A DNA stretch of 64,000 nt, taken from assembly GCA_013205245.1 (NCBI GenBank), contig JABMNH010000018.1, forward strand, positions 1 through 64,000, in the 5' to 3' direction. A program made the translations under genes and the position numbers. This DNA is from Flavobacteriales bacterium (GTDB lineage: Bacteria; Bacteroidota; Bacteroidia; Flavobacteriales; Flavobacteriaceae). The notes under the pieces were generated by a model. It made no database searches. It was not told the origin of the DNA and saw only the letters and a list, made by a program, of their open reading frames with translations. Below, piece by piece: positions 25,898 through 34,825 of the stretch (position 1 is the first letter of the stretch; each line of letters opens with the position of its first letter).

Positions 25898-25912
25898 GGG
25901 GTTCGCGACCCC
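25898..25912 (-). promoter_or_regulatory. Hairpin in the rpsP leader
   Basis: GGGGTTCGCGACCCC is a 5-bp GC stem with a 5-nt loop in otherwise AT-rich DNA, 15 bp before the rpsP ATG and downstream of the probable -7 element. It would lie in the 5' UTR and could block or regulate ribosome entry. It lacks a T-run on the minus strand, so it is not a standard terminator. Confidence 0.5.
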
Positions 25913-25929
25913 GATTATTAATAAGTGCG

Positions 25930-25937
25930 CAAATGTA
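25930..25937 (-). promoter_or_regulatory. Candidate -7 element of rpsP
   Basis: Minus-strand TACATTTG matches TAnnTTTG. Transcription would begin near 25925, giving a leader of about 40 nt that contains the GGGGT/ACCCC hairpin. Confidence 0.4.
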
Positions 25938-26115
25938 CAAAATAAATATATGTTATAAATAAAATATATACAGTAAAGTGTAGGAATTTAATAAATTACC
26001 TCCAATTTAATATTTTTTAGTAGAGTGTTAATAAATAGTGCCTTATTGATGCCTTTTAATGCCTATGAATTGGCTATTTTTAAAATCTTAATTTTCATAC
26101 GCCAAAAGCTTATTT

Positions 26116-29100
26116 ATGTACTTAATTTTTGATACAGAAACCACTGGTTTACCAAAAAAATGGAACGCCCCAATTACCGATACTAATAATTGGCCGCGCT
26201 GTGTTCAAATAGCTTGGCAACTTCATGACGAAAAAGGAGTTTGTATTACGCATCGCGATTTTTTAGTTATCCCTAATGGTTATAATATTCCTTATGATGC
26301 CGAACAAATTCATGGCATTTCAACCGAATTGGCGCAAGAACACGGGTTGCCTTTAAATGAAGTTTTAGCAATTTTTAGTGAAGATTTATCGAAGACAAAG
26401 TTTATAGTAGGTCAAAATTTAGGTTTTGACAACAATATTATGAATTGCGAATATTACAGAGCCGGCATAGAATCGCCCTTATTAAAGTTGCCAATTTTAG
26501 ATACTTGTACAGAACAAACGGCCAAATTGTGCCAATTGCCAGGTGGGCGTGGTGGTAAATTTAAACTGCCAACTTTAACAGAGTTACACGAATATTTGTT
26601 CGGAGAACTTTTTGCCGAAGCTCATAATGCCACTGCCGATGTTGAAGCAACGGCGCGTTGTTTTTTCGAACTCATTCGCACAGATCAATTTACACTTGAA
26701 CAATTACAAACGCCAGCCGATTATATTCAAAATTTCAAATCAGATAATCAAAAACCTATTTCCCTTATCGGATTAAAACATGTCAATTTAAAAACGTCAA
26801 GCGAAGAATTAAAACGACAGCAAGCAGCATCTGATATAGATTTTACCATAACAGATGAAGTGACTTTTAAATTAGACACCGTTCCTTTTTCTCATTTGCA
26901 CAATTATTCTCAATTTTCGATATTACAATCCACGTCAAGTGTATCGGGTTTAATAAAAGCTGCCATAAAAAATAAGATGAAAGCTGTAGCCATTTCCGAT
27001 TTAGGAAATATGATGGGCGTTTATAATTTTGTAACAGAAATAGACAATCATAATAAAGCTATTTTAAAAGCAAATAGTGAATTAGAAGAAGGCGGAAAAC
27101 CTCAAGATACTCTCAAGCCAATTGTAGGCTGTGTTTTTAATGTTTGCGAAGATCATAATGACCGAACGCATAAAGACAATGGCTATCAAGCTTTGTTGTT
27201 GGCTAAAAATAAAAAAGGCTATTACAATTTGGCTAAAATGGCATCGATAGCTTATACAGAAGGGTTTTATTATGTGCCCCGTATTGATAAAGAAATCGTC
27301 AAACAATACAAAAATGATATTATTGTTTTAAGTGGCGATATTTATGGAGAGGTCTCTAGTAAAATTTTAAATATTGGCGAGCAACAAGCCGAAGAAGCTT
27401 TGTTATGGTGGAAAGAACAATTTGAAGATGATTTTTATATTGAACTCATCCGTCACAATCAAGAAAACGAAGATCACGTTAATAAAGTGCTTCTAAATTT
27501 TTCTGAAAAACACGCCATAAAATCGGTGGCAACCAATACCACATATTATATTGACAAAGAAGATGCCGATGCGCAAGATATTTTATTATGTGTAAAAGAT
27601 AACGAAAAAAGAGATACCCCAAAAGGCCGCGGACGTGGCTATAGGTATGGTTTGCCAAATAATGAGTTTTATTTTAAAACTCAAGATGAGATGAAAGTTT
27701 TGTTTAAGGATGTGCCCGAAGCTATTCAGAATATTCAAGAAATAGTAGATAAAATTGCCCCTTATACATTGGCAAGAAAAGTGCTTTTGCCCAAATTTGA
27801 TATTCCTAAAGAATTTGCTGACCCAAAAGACGCAGAAGATGGTGGTGTGCGTGGTGAAAATACTTATCTAAAACACTTAGCGTATTTGGGCGCAGAAATG
27901 CGCTATCCAAATATTGATGAGGTCATTAAAGAACGGATAGATTTTGAATTGTCTGTTATTGAAAAAACAGGCTACCCAGGCTATTTTTTAATTGTACATG
28001 ATTTTATTGTCGAAGCGCGAAAAATGGGTGTGTCAGTTGGGCCAGGTCGTGGTTCTGCAGCAGGTTCTGTTGTGGCTTATTGCTTAAAGATAACCAATAT
28101 AGACCCTATTAAATACGACTTACTTTTTGAGCGTTTTCTAAATCCAGACAGGGTTTCTTTACCTGATATTGATATAGATTTTGATGATGAAGGCCGTCAA
28201 AAAGTGATTGATTATGTCATCAATAAATACGGTGCCAATCAAGTAGCTCAGATAATTACTTATGGTACCATGGCCGCAAAATCGGCTGTGCGCGATACAG
28301 CAAGAGCGCTAGACTTACCTCTTCAAGATGCCGATAGAATTGCCAAAATGATACCCGGAATTAAGCTTAAAGATATTTTTGGTGATGATGATAAAAGCAA
28401 AGCCAAACGAGGTGGTCTTAAAGACGATGAACACGAAAATGTTAAAGCCTTAATAGAACTCGGAAAAGGAGATGACCTTGCTTCCGAAACGCTTAAAAAA
28501 GCTACTGAATTAGAGGGTTCAGTTAGAAATACGGGTACGCATGCTTGTGGATTAATAATTTCGCCAGAGAATATTTCGAATTTAGTGCCTATCGCCAAAG
28601 CCAAAGATTCTGAAATGTATGTCACCCAATTCGACAACCATGTTGTAGAAAATGCAGGCTTACTAAAAATGGACTTTTTAGGTTTAAAAACATTGACTTT
28701 AATAAAAGGGGCTGTAAAAATAATAAAAGCCTTGCATGGCATAACTTTAGAACCAGATGATTTCCCTTTAGATGATGAAAAGACTTTTGAACTATTTCAG
28801 AATGGCGATACCGTAGGTATTTTTCAGTATGAATCTTTGGGAATGCAAAAGAATTTAAAATCTTTAAAACCCACAGAATTTGCAGATCTTATTGCTATGA
28901 ATGCTCTTTATCGTCCTGGACCAATGGAGTATATTCCGTTATTTATTCAGCGAAAGCATGGTGAAGAAGCCATTGTATATGACCTTCCAGAAATGGAAGA
29001 TCAGTTAAAAGAAACTTATGGCGTTACAGTTTATCAAGAACAGGTGATGTTGTTGTCTCAAAAGATTGCCAATTTTACCAAAGGTGAAGCCGATGTTTTG

Positions 29101-30471
29101 CGTAAAGCGATGGGTAAAAAGATTTTTGCATTGCTAGAAAAGTTGAAGCCGAAATTTATTAAAGGCGGTAAATCTAATGGCCATCCAGAAGAGATACTTG
29201 AAAAAATATGGAAAGATTGGGAAAAATTTGCAGCCTATGCTTTTAACAAATCGCATTCTACCTGTTATGCTTTTATTGCCTATCAAACGGCCTATTTAAA
29301 AGCGCATTACCCAGCCGAATTTATGGCTTCTTGTTTGTCGAATAACATGAGCGATATCAAACAAGTGAGCTTTTTTATGGAAGCATGTAAACGCTCTGGT
29401 TTAGAAGTTTTAGGCCCAGATATTAATGAAAGTTTTGCCAAATTTTCTGTAAATAAATCGGGAGCTATTCGTTTTGGAATGGCGGCCATTAAAGGCGTTG
29501 GTGCTAATGCCGTAAAGGCCATAGTTGCCGAGCGTAAAGAGAATGGCCCTTTTAATTCCATTTTTGATGTGGCCAAACGTATTGATTTAAGAGCCGCTAA
29601 CAAACGTGTTTTTGATGGGTTGATTTTGGCTGGTGGTTTTGATTCTATGGCCGATGCCTATCGTGCTCAATATTTTGCTTTAGACGAAAAAAATCAGACT
29701 TTCATTGAGAAAGCCATTCGCTTTGGCAATAAATATCAAGAAAATAAAAATGCGTCACAAGTGTCCCTTTTTGGTGAATCCTCAGATGTGCAATTTGAAG
29801 AACCAAAATTCCCAGAATGTGAAGAGTGGAATATCATGGAGAAATTAGCCAAAGAAAAAGAAGTGATTGGCATATATATATCGGGTCATCCGCTTGACGA
29901 TTATAAGTTAGAAATCAAAAATTTCTGTAATGCCAATGTGACGCTATTTAATAATCAGCAGGTATTGATAGGCAAAGAATTGACTTTTGCAGGTATCATT
30001 ACCAATGTACAACACAGGGTTTCTAAAAACGGAAAAGGTTGGGCTTCTTTTGTCATAGAAGATTTTACAGATACTTTTGAGTTTAGAATGTTTAGCGAAG
30101 ATTATCTAAAATTCAAGCACTATTTAGTGCCTAATTCATTTTTACATTGCAAAGTTAAAGTTGATAAAGGTTGGAGCGAGGGACAAGTGCTGTTAAAATT
30201 TATAGATATTCAGATGTTACAAGACATTATGACAAAGCTCACAAAAAAAATTACTTTAAATGTAGATTTAAACCAATTGTCTGAAACTTATATTAATGAA
30301 ATTAACACACTTCTTAAAGCACATAAAGGTGATAAAATTGTCAGTTTTGAAGTAACCGATAATGAGGCTAAAATAAAACTGAAGATGCACAGTCGTGATT
30401 TTAAAGTTAAAATGTCTAAGGAATTATTAAACGAGCTCGAAGCACATCAGTTAAATTTTAATTTGAATTAA
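26116..30471 (+). CDS. dnaE: DNA polymerase III alpha subunit with fused N-terminal 3'-5' exonuclease
   Basis: Replicative polymerase of 1451 aa. Residues about 1-200 form a DnaQ-type exonuclease: ExoI IFDTETTGLP and ExoIII HNATADVEATARCFFEL, with acidic residues in place. A PHP domain (FSHLHNYSQFSILQST) begins near 255. The C-family polymerase core follows with GPGRGSAAGSVVAYCL and the catalytic aspartates in LPDIDIDFDDEGR. Helix-hairpin-helix (MAAIKGVGANAVKAI) and OB-fold (ELTFAGIITNVQHR) regions lie at the C-terminus. Escherichia coli DnaE is about 1160 aa and has its proofreader as a separate protein; the fused form is common in Bacteroidetes. Followed 6 bp later by mpl. Confidence 0.97.
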   Translation: MYLIFDTETTGLPKKWNAPITDTNNWPRCVQIAWQLHDEKGVCITHRDFLVIPNGYNIPYDAEQIHGISTELAQEHGLPLNEVLAIFSEDLSKTKFIVGQNLGFDNNIMNCEYYRAGIESPLLKLPILDTCTEQTAKLCQLPGGRGGKFKLPTLTELHEYLFGELFAEAHNATADVEATARCFFELIRTDQFTLEQLQTPADYIQNFKSDNQKPISLIGLKHVNLKTSSEELKRQQAASDIDFTITDEVTFKLDTVPFSHLHNYSQFSILQSTSSVSGLIKAAIKNKMKAVAISDLGNMMGVYNFVTEIDNHNKAILKANSELEEGGKPQDTLKPIVGCVFNVCEDHNDRTHKDNGYQALLLAKNKKGYYNLAKMASIAYTEGFYYVPRIDKEIVKQYKNDIIVLSGDIYGEVSSKILNIGEQQAEEALLWWKEQFEDDFYIELIRHNQENEDHVNKVLLNFSEKHAIKSVATNTTYYIDKEDADAQDILLCVKDNEKRDTPKGRGRGYRYGLPNNEFYFKTQDEMKVLFKDVPEAIQNIQEIVDKIAPYTLARKVLLPKFDIPKEFADPKDAEDGGVRGENTYLKHLAYLGAEMRYPNIDEVIKERIDFELSVIEKTGYPGYFLIVHDFIVEARKMGVSVGPGRGSAAGSVVAYCLKITNIDPIKYDLLFERFLNPDRVSLPDIDIDFDDEGRQKVIDYVINKYGANQVAQIITYGTMAAKSAVRDTARALDLPLQDADRIAKMIPGIKLKDIFGDDDKSKAKRGGLKDDEHENVKALIELGKGDDLASETLKKATELEGSVRNTGTHACGLIISPENISNLVPIAKAKDSEMYVTQFDNHVVENAGLLKMDFLGLKTLTLIKGAVKIIKALHGITLEPDDFPLDDEKTFELFQNGDTVGIFQYESLGMQKNLKSLKPTEFADLIAMNALYRPGPMEYIPLFIQRKHGEEAIVYDLPEMEDQLKETYGVTVYQEQVMLLSQKIANFTKGEADVLRKAMGKKIFALLEKLKPKFIKGGKSNGHPEEILEKIWKDWEKFAAYAFNKSHSTCYAFIAYQTAYLKAHYPAEFMASCLSNNMSDIKQVSFFMEACKRSGLEVLGPDINESFAKFSVNKSGAIRFGMAAIKGVGANAVKAIVAERKENGPFNSIFDVAKRIDLRAANKRVFDGLILAGGFDSMADAYRAQYFALDEKNQTFIEKAIRFGNKYQENKNASQVSLFGESSDVQFEEPKFPECEEWNIMEKLAKEKEVIGIYISGHPLDDYKLEIKNFCNANVTLFNNQQVLIGKELTFAGIITNVQHRVSKNGKGWASFVIEDFTDTFEFRMFSEDYLKFKHYLVPNSFLHCKVKVDKGWSEGQVLLKFIDIQMLQDIMTKLTKKITLNVDLNQLSETYINEINTLLKAHKGDKIVSFEVTDNEAKIKLKMHSRDFKVKMSKELLNELEAHQLNFNLN

Positions 30472-30477
30472 GATTTT

Positions 30478-31830
30478 ATGAACATTCATTTTATAGCCAT
30501 TGGCGGAAGTGCCATGCACAATTTGGCCATCGCTTTACAAAGCAAAGGGTATTTCATAACAGGGAGTGATGATGCCATTCACGAACCGTCAAAATCGCGT
30601 TTGGCAACTAAAAATTTATTACCTGAAACTTTTGGCTGGTTTCCAGAAAAAATCACTTCGACTATAGATGCTGTTATTTTGGGGATGCATGCCAAACCAG
30701 ATAATATTGAGCTTTTAAAAGCACAAGAATTGGGGTTGAAAATCTATTCGTATCCAGAATTTTTATACGAACAATCAAAAAATAAAACCCGTGTTGTTAT
30801 TGGCGGAAGTCATGGTAAAACTTCTATTACTGCCATGATTTTACATGTGATGCATTATCTTGATTTGGAAGTAGATTATATGGTGGGGGCACAGTTAGAC
30901 GGATTTGATACGATGGTTCATTTAACCAAAGACAACGAATTCATGGTTTTAGAAGGCGATGAATATTTATCATCACCCATAGATAGACGCCCAAAATTTC
31001 ATTTATACAAACCTAATATTGCCTTATTAAGTGGCATTGCTTGGGATCATATTAATGTGTTTCCAACCTTTGAAAATTATGTAGCACAGTTTAAAATTTT
31101 TGTCGATTCTGTCACTGCCGGGGGCATTATGGTTTACAATAATGAAGACGCTATTGTAAAAGATGTTGTGGAATCGTCAACCAATAGTATAAAGAAATAT
31201 CCGTATCAAACGCCAGAATATAGCATAAAAAATGGTGTGACTTATATCGCTACTGCGGATGGAAAATTACCTTTAGAAATTTTTGGAAAACACAATCTTC
31301 AGAATCTGGCAGGTGCCAAATGGATTTGCCAGCACATAGGCGTGGATGAAGATGATTTTTACGAAGCTATTGTCAGTTTTAAGGGTGCGAGTAAACGTCT
31401 AGAAAAAATAGCAGAGACCAAAACGACTGTCATTTTTAAAGATTTTGCGCATTCGCCTAGCAAGGTTATTGCCACCACAAAAGCAGTTAAAGCCCAATTC
31501 TCAGAACGGACTGTCATCGCTTGTTTAGAGTTACATACCTATAGCAGTTTGAATGCCGACTTTTTAAGTGAATATCAAAAAGCGCTAGATGCAGCCGATG
31601 TGGCTGTGGTCTTTTATTCTCCAGATGCTGTAGCTATAAAACAGTTGAAAACGATTTCTGAATCACAAATAAAGGAAGCTTTTAACAGAGAAGATTTACA
31701 AGTTTTCACTAATCCAAAAGCCTTTAGCGATTATTTATTTTCACTAAATTTAGATAATGCCGCTTTGTTGCTGATGAGCTCTGGTAATTATGGCGGCTTA
31801 GATTTTGAGAAGCTTTGCAGTTCTATTTAA
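30478..31830 (+). CDS. mpl: UDP-N-acetylmuramate:tripeptide ligase (Mpl, peptidoglycan recycling)
   Basis: Mur-ligase family protein of 450 aa. It has the N-terminal UDP-binding motif FIAIGGSAMHNLAIALQ, the ATP loop IGGSHGKTSITAMI, the carbamoyl-Lys/Mg region EGDEYLSSPIDRRPKF and the C-terminal KDFAHSPSKV. The SPIDRRPKF region and its length favour Mpl, which attaches recovered tripeptide to UDP-MurNAc, over MurC. It lies 6 bp after dnaE, and its 3' end overlaps the convergent methyltransferase gene by 8 nt. Confidence 0.9.
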   Translation: MNIHFIAIGGSAMHNLAIALQSKGYFITGSDDAIHEPSKSRLATKNLLPETFGWFPEKITSTIDAVILGMHAKPDNIELLKAQELGLKIYSYPEFLYEQSKNKTRVVIGGSHGKTSITAMILHVMHYLDLEVDYMVGAQLDGFDTMVHLTKDNEFMVLEGDEYLSSPIDRRPKFHLYKPNIALLSGIAWDHINVFPTFENYVAQFKIFVDSVTAGGIMVYNNEDAIVKDVVESSTNSIKKYPYQTPEYSIKNGVTYIATADGKLPLEIFGKHNLQNLAGAKWICQHIGVDEDDFYEAIVSFKGASKRLEKIAETKTTVIFKDFAHSPSKVIATTKAVKAQFSERTVIACLELHTYSSLNADFLSEYQKALDAADVAVVFYSPDAVAIKQLKTISESQIKEAFNREDLQVFTNPKAFSDYLFSLNLDNAALLLMSSGNYGGLDFEKLCSSI

Positions 31831-32584
31831 AGCAAACAGGCAAAATTTCCCCTTTTGTCAAACGGTATTTATTGATGATCTCTTCGGATAAGGTTTTTGA
31901 TAAATCAACCTCTTTCACGTCAAATCCAACAGCTCTTAATCGGTCGAAATAATCACGTCCGTAGATGCGCACATGGTCATATTGTCCAAAATGTTTGGTG
32001 CGTTCTTTTGGGTCAGTAATGCTAAAATCTTCGTAAGTTTTTTCGCGATTCAAATCTTGAGGAATCTGAAAAATACCAAATCCGCCCAGTTTTAAAACCC
32101 TGTAAAGTTCTTGCATCGCTTTAGCGTCATCATCAATATGTTCTAAAACATGATTGCAAAACACCACATCAAAACTGGCATCAGCAAAGGGCAAATTACA
32201 AATATCTGCTTTAACATCTACATGAGGCGCATACAAATCGGCTGAGGTGTAATCTAAATTTTTGAGGGCTTTAAAACGTTTTAAAAAACACTGTTCGGGC
32301 GCCATGTGTAAAACTTTTAAAGGCGCTGTAAAAAAGGAGGTTTCATTTTGAAGATACAACCATAACAACCGGTGACGCTCTAAAGACAATGTGCTTGGAG
32401 CTAAAACATTTGGGCGCTGTTCGCCATAGCCATAAGGTAAAAACTTTCTAAAACTTTTACCGTCAATAGGGTCTGTATAGGTGTTGCCACGATACCAAAA
32501 TGCTAGAAATGGGCTTATCCAATAACTTACTTTTATTAAGAAAGGTCTGGGAATAGTATTTAGTATAGTTTTGAAAAGACCCAT
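31823..32584 (-). CDS. Class I SAM-dependent methyltransferase (type 11)
   Basis: A 253-aa protein with motif I replaced by VLHMAPEQCFLKRF, followed by DYTSADLYAPHVDVKADICNL, post-motif FDVVFCNHVLEHIDDDAKAMQEL and LKLGGFGIFQIP. The MAPE start of motif I is typical of a methyltransferase clade common in Bacteroidota. Substrate unknown. It follows map by 8 bp and is probably co-transcribed with it. Its stop codon overlaps the mpl stop region. Confidence 0.87.
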   Translation of the reverse strand: MGLFKTILNTIPRPFLIKVSYWISPFLAFWYRGNTYTDPIDGKSFRKFLPYGYGEQRPNVLAPSTLSLERHRLLWLYLQNETSFFTAPLKVLHMAPEQCFLKRFKALKNLDYTSADLYAPHVDVKADICNLPFADASFDVVFCNHVLEHIDDDAKAMQELYRVLKLGGFGIFQIPQDLNREKTYEDFSITDPKERTKHFGQYDHVRIYGRDYFDRLRAVGFDVKEVDLSKTLSEEIINKYRLTKGEILPVCFK

Positions 32585-32592
32585 AAATAATT

Positions 32593-33411
32593 TTATACAA
32601 CGAGCGGAATTTGTCTAAATGGTAATTCTTCATCACTTGTAATGCCAAGCGCTTTATAAATATATTGAAAGGTAGAAAGCAATTCTGGTTTGCCATCTAC
32701 AATAGCAACGTCGTGCTCAAAATGTGCCGAAGGTTTTCCATCTGCTGTTAAGATTGTCCAGCCATCTTTTAATTGCTTAATGCGATGTGTGCCCAAATTT
32801 ATCATAGGTTCAATAGCCACGACCAAACCTTCTTTAAATTGTTTGCCTCTGCCACGATTTCCATAATTTGGCATTTCGGGATCCTCGTGCATGACGCTGC
32901 CCAATCCGTGCCCAACCAATTCGCGAACCACACCATAACCTTCTTTTTCTGTATGGTTTTGGATGGCGTAACCAACATCGCCTACACGGTTGCCAGCTTT
33001 AAATGCAGCAATGCCTTTGTAGAGACTTTCTTTGGTAATGCGCAATAATTTTTTTGTAGTTTCATCTACATCGCCTACTTCAAAAGTATAGGCATGATCG
33101 CCATAAAATCCATTTTTTAAAGACCCACAATCTATAGAAATAATATCGCCATCTTCGAGTGGTGTATCATTAGGAATACCGTGAACTATTTGTGCATTTG
33201 GACTCATACATAGGGTGTTCGGAAAGTCGTAAAGACCTAAAAATCCAGGAATAGCACCATGATCACGAATAAATGTTTCGGCTAATTTATCTAAATATAA
33301 AGTGGTAACACCTGGTTTTATCTCGCTGGCAAGCATCCCCAAAGTTTTAGAAACAATAAGTGCACTTTCGCGCATGAGTTCTATTTCTTCGCGTGTTTTT
33401 AAATGAATCAT
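32593..33411 (-). CDS. map: Type I methionine aminopeptidase
   Basis: Removes the initiator methionine from nascent proteins. The pita-bread fold has five metal ligands in the usual patches: DIISIDCGSLKNGFYGDHAYTF (two Asp), GHGLGSVMHEDPEMPN (His), VVAIEPMINLG (Glu) and HFEHDVAIVDG (Glu region). The start at 33411 (MIHLKTREEIELMRES, 272 aa) is the standard N-terminus; the track's TTG at 33432 lies on the promoter element. First gene of a two-gene unit with the methyltransferase. Confidence 0.96.
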   Translation of the reverse strand: MIHLKTREEIELMRESALIVSKTLGMLASEIKPGVTTLYLDKLAETFIRDHGAIPGFLGLYDFPNTLCMSPNAQIVHGIPNDTPLEDGDIISIDCGSLKNGFYGDHAYTFEVGDVDETTKKLLRITKESLYKGIAAFKAGNRVGDVGYAIQNHTEKEGYGVVRELVGHGLGSVMHEDPEMPNYGNRGRGKQFKEGLVVAIEPMINLGTHRIKQLKDGWTILTADGKPSAHFEHDVAIVDGKPELLSTFQYIYKALGITSDEELPFRQIPLVV

Positions 33412-33429
33412 TGCAGAATTATTTGGAAG

Positions 33430-33437
33430 CAAAGATA
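33430..33437 (-). promoter_or_regulatory. Candidate -7 element of map
   Basis: Minus-strand TATCTTTG matches TAnnTTTG, 19 bp before the ATG at 33411. It overlaps the track's TTG start, arguing against that start. Confidence 0.4.
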
Positions 33438-33526
33438 ATTTAAATTACAATTTAGCTGGTATTATGTTTTGTAAAAATGTTTAAACAAAACTGATTTTTA
33501 ACAGGATTTATTAAATATAAACGATT

Positions 33527-33534
33527 TAAATTTG
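33527..33534 (+). promoter_or_regulatory. Candidate -7 element of the CoA-transferase gene
   Basis: TAAATTTG matches TAnnTTTG, 16 bp before the ATG at 33551. Confidence 0.4.
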
Positions 33535-33550
33535 TAGAAAATTAAGAATT

Positions 33551-34813
33551 ATGTATAAAGCCGTCAGCGCAAGCGAAGCTGTTAAAATTATAAAATCTGG
33601 AGATAGGGTCTACATTCAGGCTGCTGCTGCGGCACCGAGTGTCTTAATTAAGGCCATGACCCAGAGATATAACGCGTTAAAAAATGTTGAGGTGTGTCAT
33701 CTACATACAGAGGGCGAAGCGCCTTATGCCAACCCTATATATAAAGACAGTTTTTGTGTCAATTCATTTTTTGTAGGCGGCAATGTAAGACATACTTTAA
33801 AAAGTAGTAATGGCTCATATACCCCAGTTTTTTTAAGCGAATTGCCTTTGTTGTTTAAACGTAATATCATTCCTATTGATGTGGCTTTAATTCAGGTTTC
33901 ACCTCCAGATAAGCACGGTTATTGCTCTTTAGGTGTTTCTATAGAAGCTACTTTAGCAGCTATTTCTAATGCCAAACATGTCATTGCACAGGTCAATAGT
34001 TTTATGCCGCGCACCCATGGCGATGGTATTATTCATATTTCTGAATTGGATACTTTTGTTGAAGAAAATAGCCCTTTAGTAGAATTAAATATACCAGAAT
34101 CCACTGCCGAGGCACAAAAAATTGGCGATTATATTGCCGAATTGATTGATGATAGAAGCACACTTCAATTAGGCATTGGCGTGATTCCAAATGCAGTTTT
34201 AAAGCGTCTAGGAAATCATAAAGACTTGGGTTTACACACCGAAATGCTTTCGGATGGTGTGATTGATTTAATTTTAAATGACGTGATAAATAGCAATTAT
34301 AAAAAAGTAAATCCGGGGCGCGCTTTGGCAACATTTGCTTTGGGCACAAAACGCCTGTATGATTATATTGATGACAATCCGTTTATAGAAATGCGTGCCG
34401 CCGATTATGTAAATGATGTTGCCAATATTAGACAAAATCCCAAAATGGTTTCGATAAACTCGGCTATTGAGGTCGATTTAACCGGTCAGGTTTGTGCAGA
34501 TTCTATCGGAAAAAATATTTACTCTGGTGTTGGAGGTCAAATGGATTTTATACGAGGGGCTTCTTTAAGCGAAGGTGGTAAAGCTATTATTGCCTTGCCT
34601 TCAACCACCAAAAAAGGAGATAGTCGGATTGTTCCTTTTTTAAAGCAAGGCGCTGGTGTGGTAACTACCAGAGCGCATGTTCAATACATTATAACCGAAT
34701 TCGGAGTGGCGAATTTATATGGAAAAACCATTAAGCAACGTGTAAAAGCATTAATCAATATTGCCCATCCAAATCATAGAGAGGCTATAGAAAAGACTTA
34801 TTTTGAAGGATAA
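33551..34813 (+). CDS. Acetyl-CoA hydrolase/transferase family (Cat1/4-hydroxybutyrate CoA-transferase type)
   Basis: A 420-aa CoA-transferase. N-terminal domain: VKIIKSGDRVYIQAAAAAPSVL and VQVSPPDKHGYCSLG-like. C-terminal domain: GRALATFALGTKRLYDYID, GVGGQMDFIRGASLSEGGKAIIALPST (CoA-binding loop) and ITEFGVANLYGKTIKQR. The Glu that forms the CoA thioester should lie in the segment before VNDVANI, as in the family. It could move CoA among acetate, butyrate or 4-hydroxybutyrate-type acids; substrate not determined. It converges on gpmI with a 12-bp gap and no hairpin. Confidence 0.9.
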   Translation: MYKAVSASEAVKIIKSGDRVYIQAAAAAPSVLIKAMTQRYNALKNVEVCHLHTEGEAPYANPIYKDSFCVNSFFVGGNVRHTLKSSNGSYTPVFLSELPLLFKRNIIPIDVALIQVSPPDKHGYCSLGVSIEATLAAISNAKHVIAQVNSFMPRTHGDGIIHISELDTFVEENSPLVELNIPESTAEAQKIGDYIAELIDDRSTLQLGIGVIPNAVLKRLGNHKDLGLHTEMLSDGVIDLILNDVINSNYKKVNPGRALATFALGTKRLYDYIDDNPFIEMRAADYVNDVANIRQNPKMVSINSAIEVDLTGQVCADSIGKNIYSGVGGQMDFIRGASLSEGGKAIIALPSTTKKGDSRIVPFLKQGAGVVTTRAHVQYIITEFGVANLYGKTIKQRVKALINIAHPNHREAIEKTYFEG

Positions 34814-34825
34814 ATAAAAGCCAAT

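Noticed and set aside
28323-28742. 139-aa minus-strand ORF
   Set aside because: Antisense shadow within the dnaE polymerase core, whose motifs are intact in the other strand.
34029-34349. 106-aa minus-strand ORF
   Set aside because: Shadow of the CoA-transferase gene; composition and motifs do not look like a real protein.
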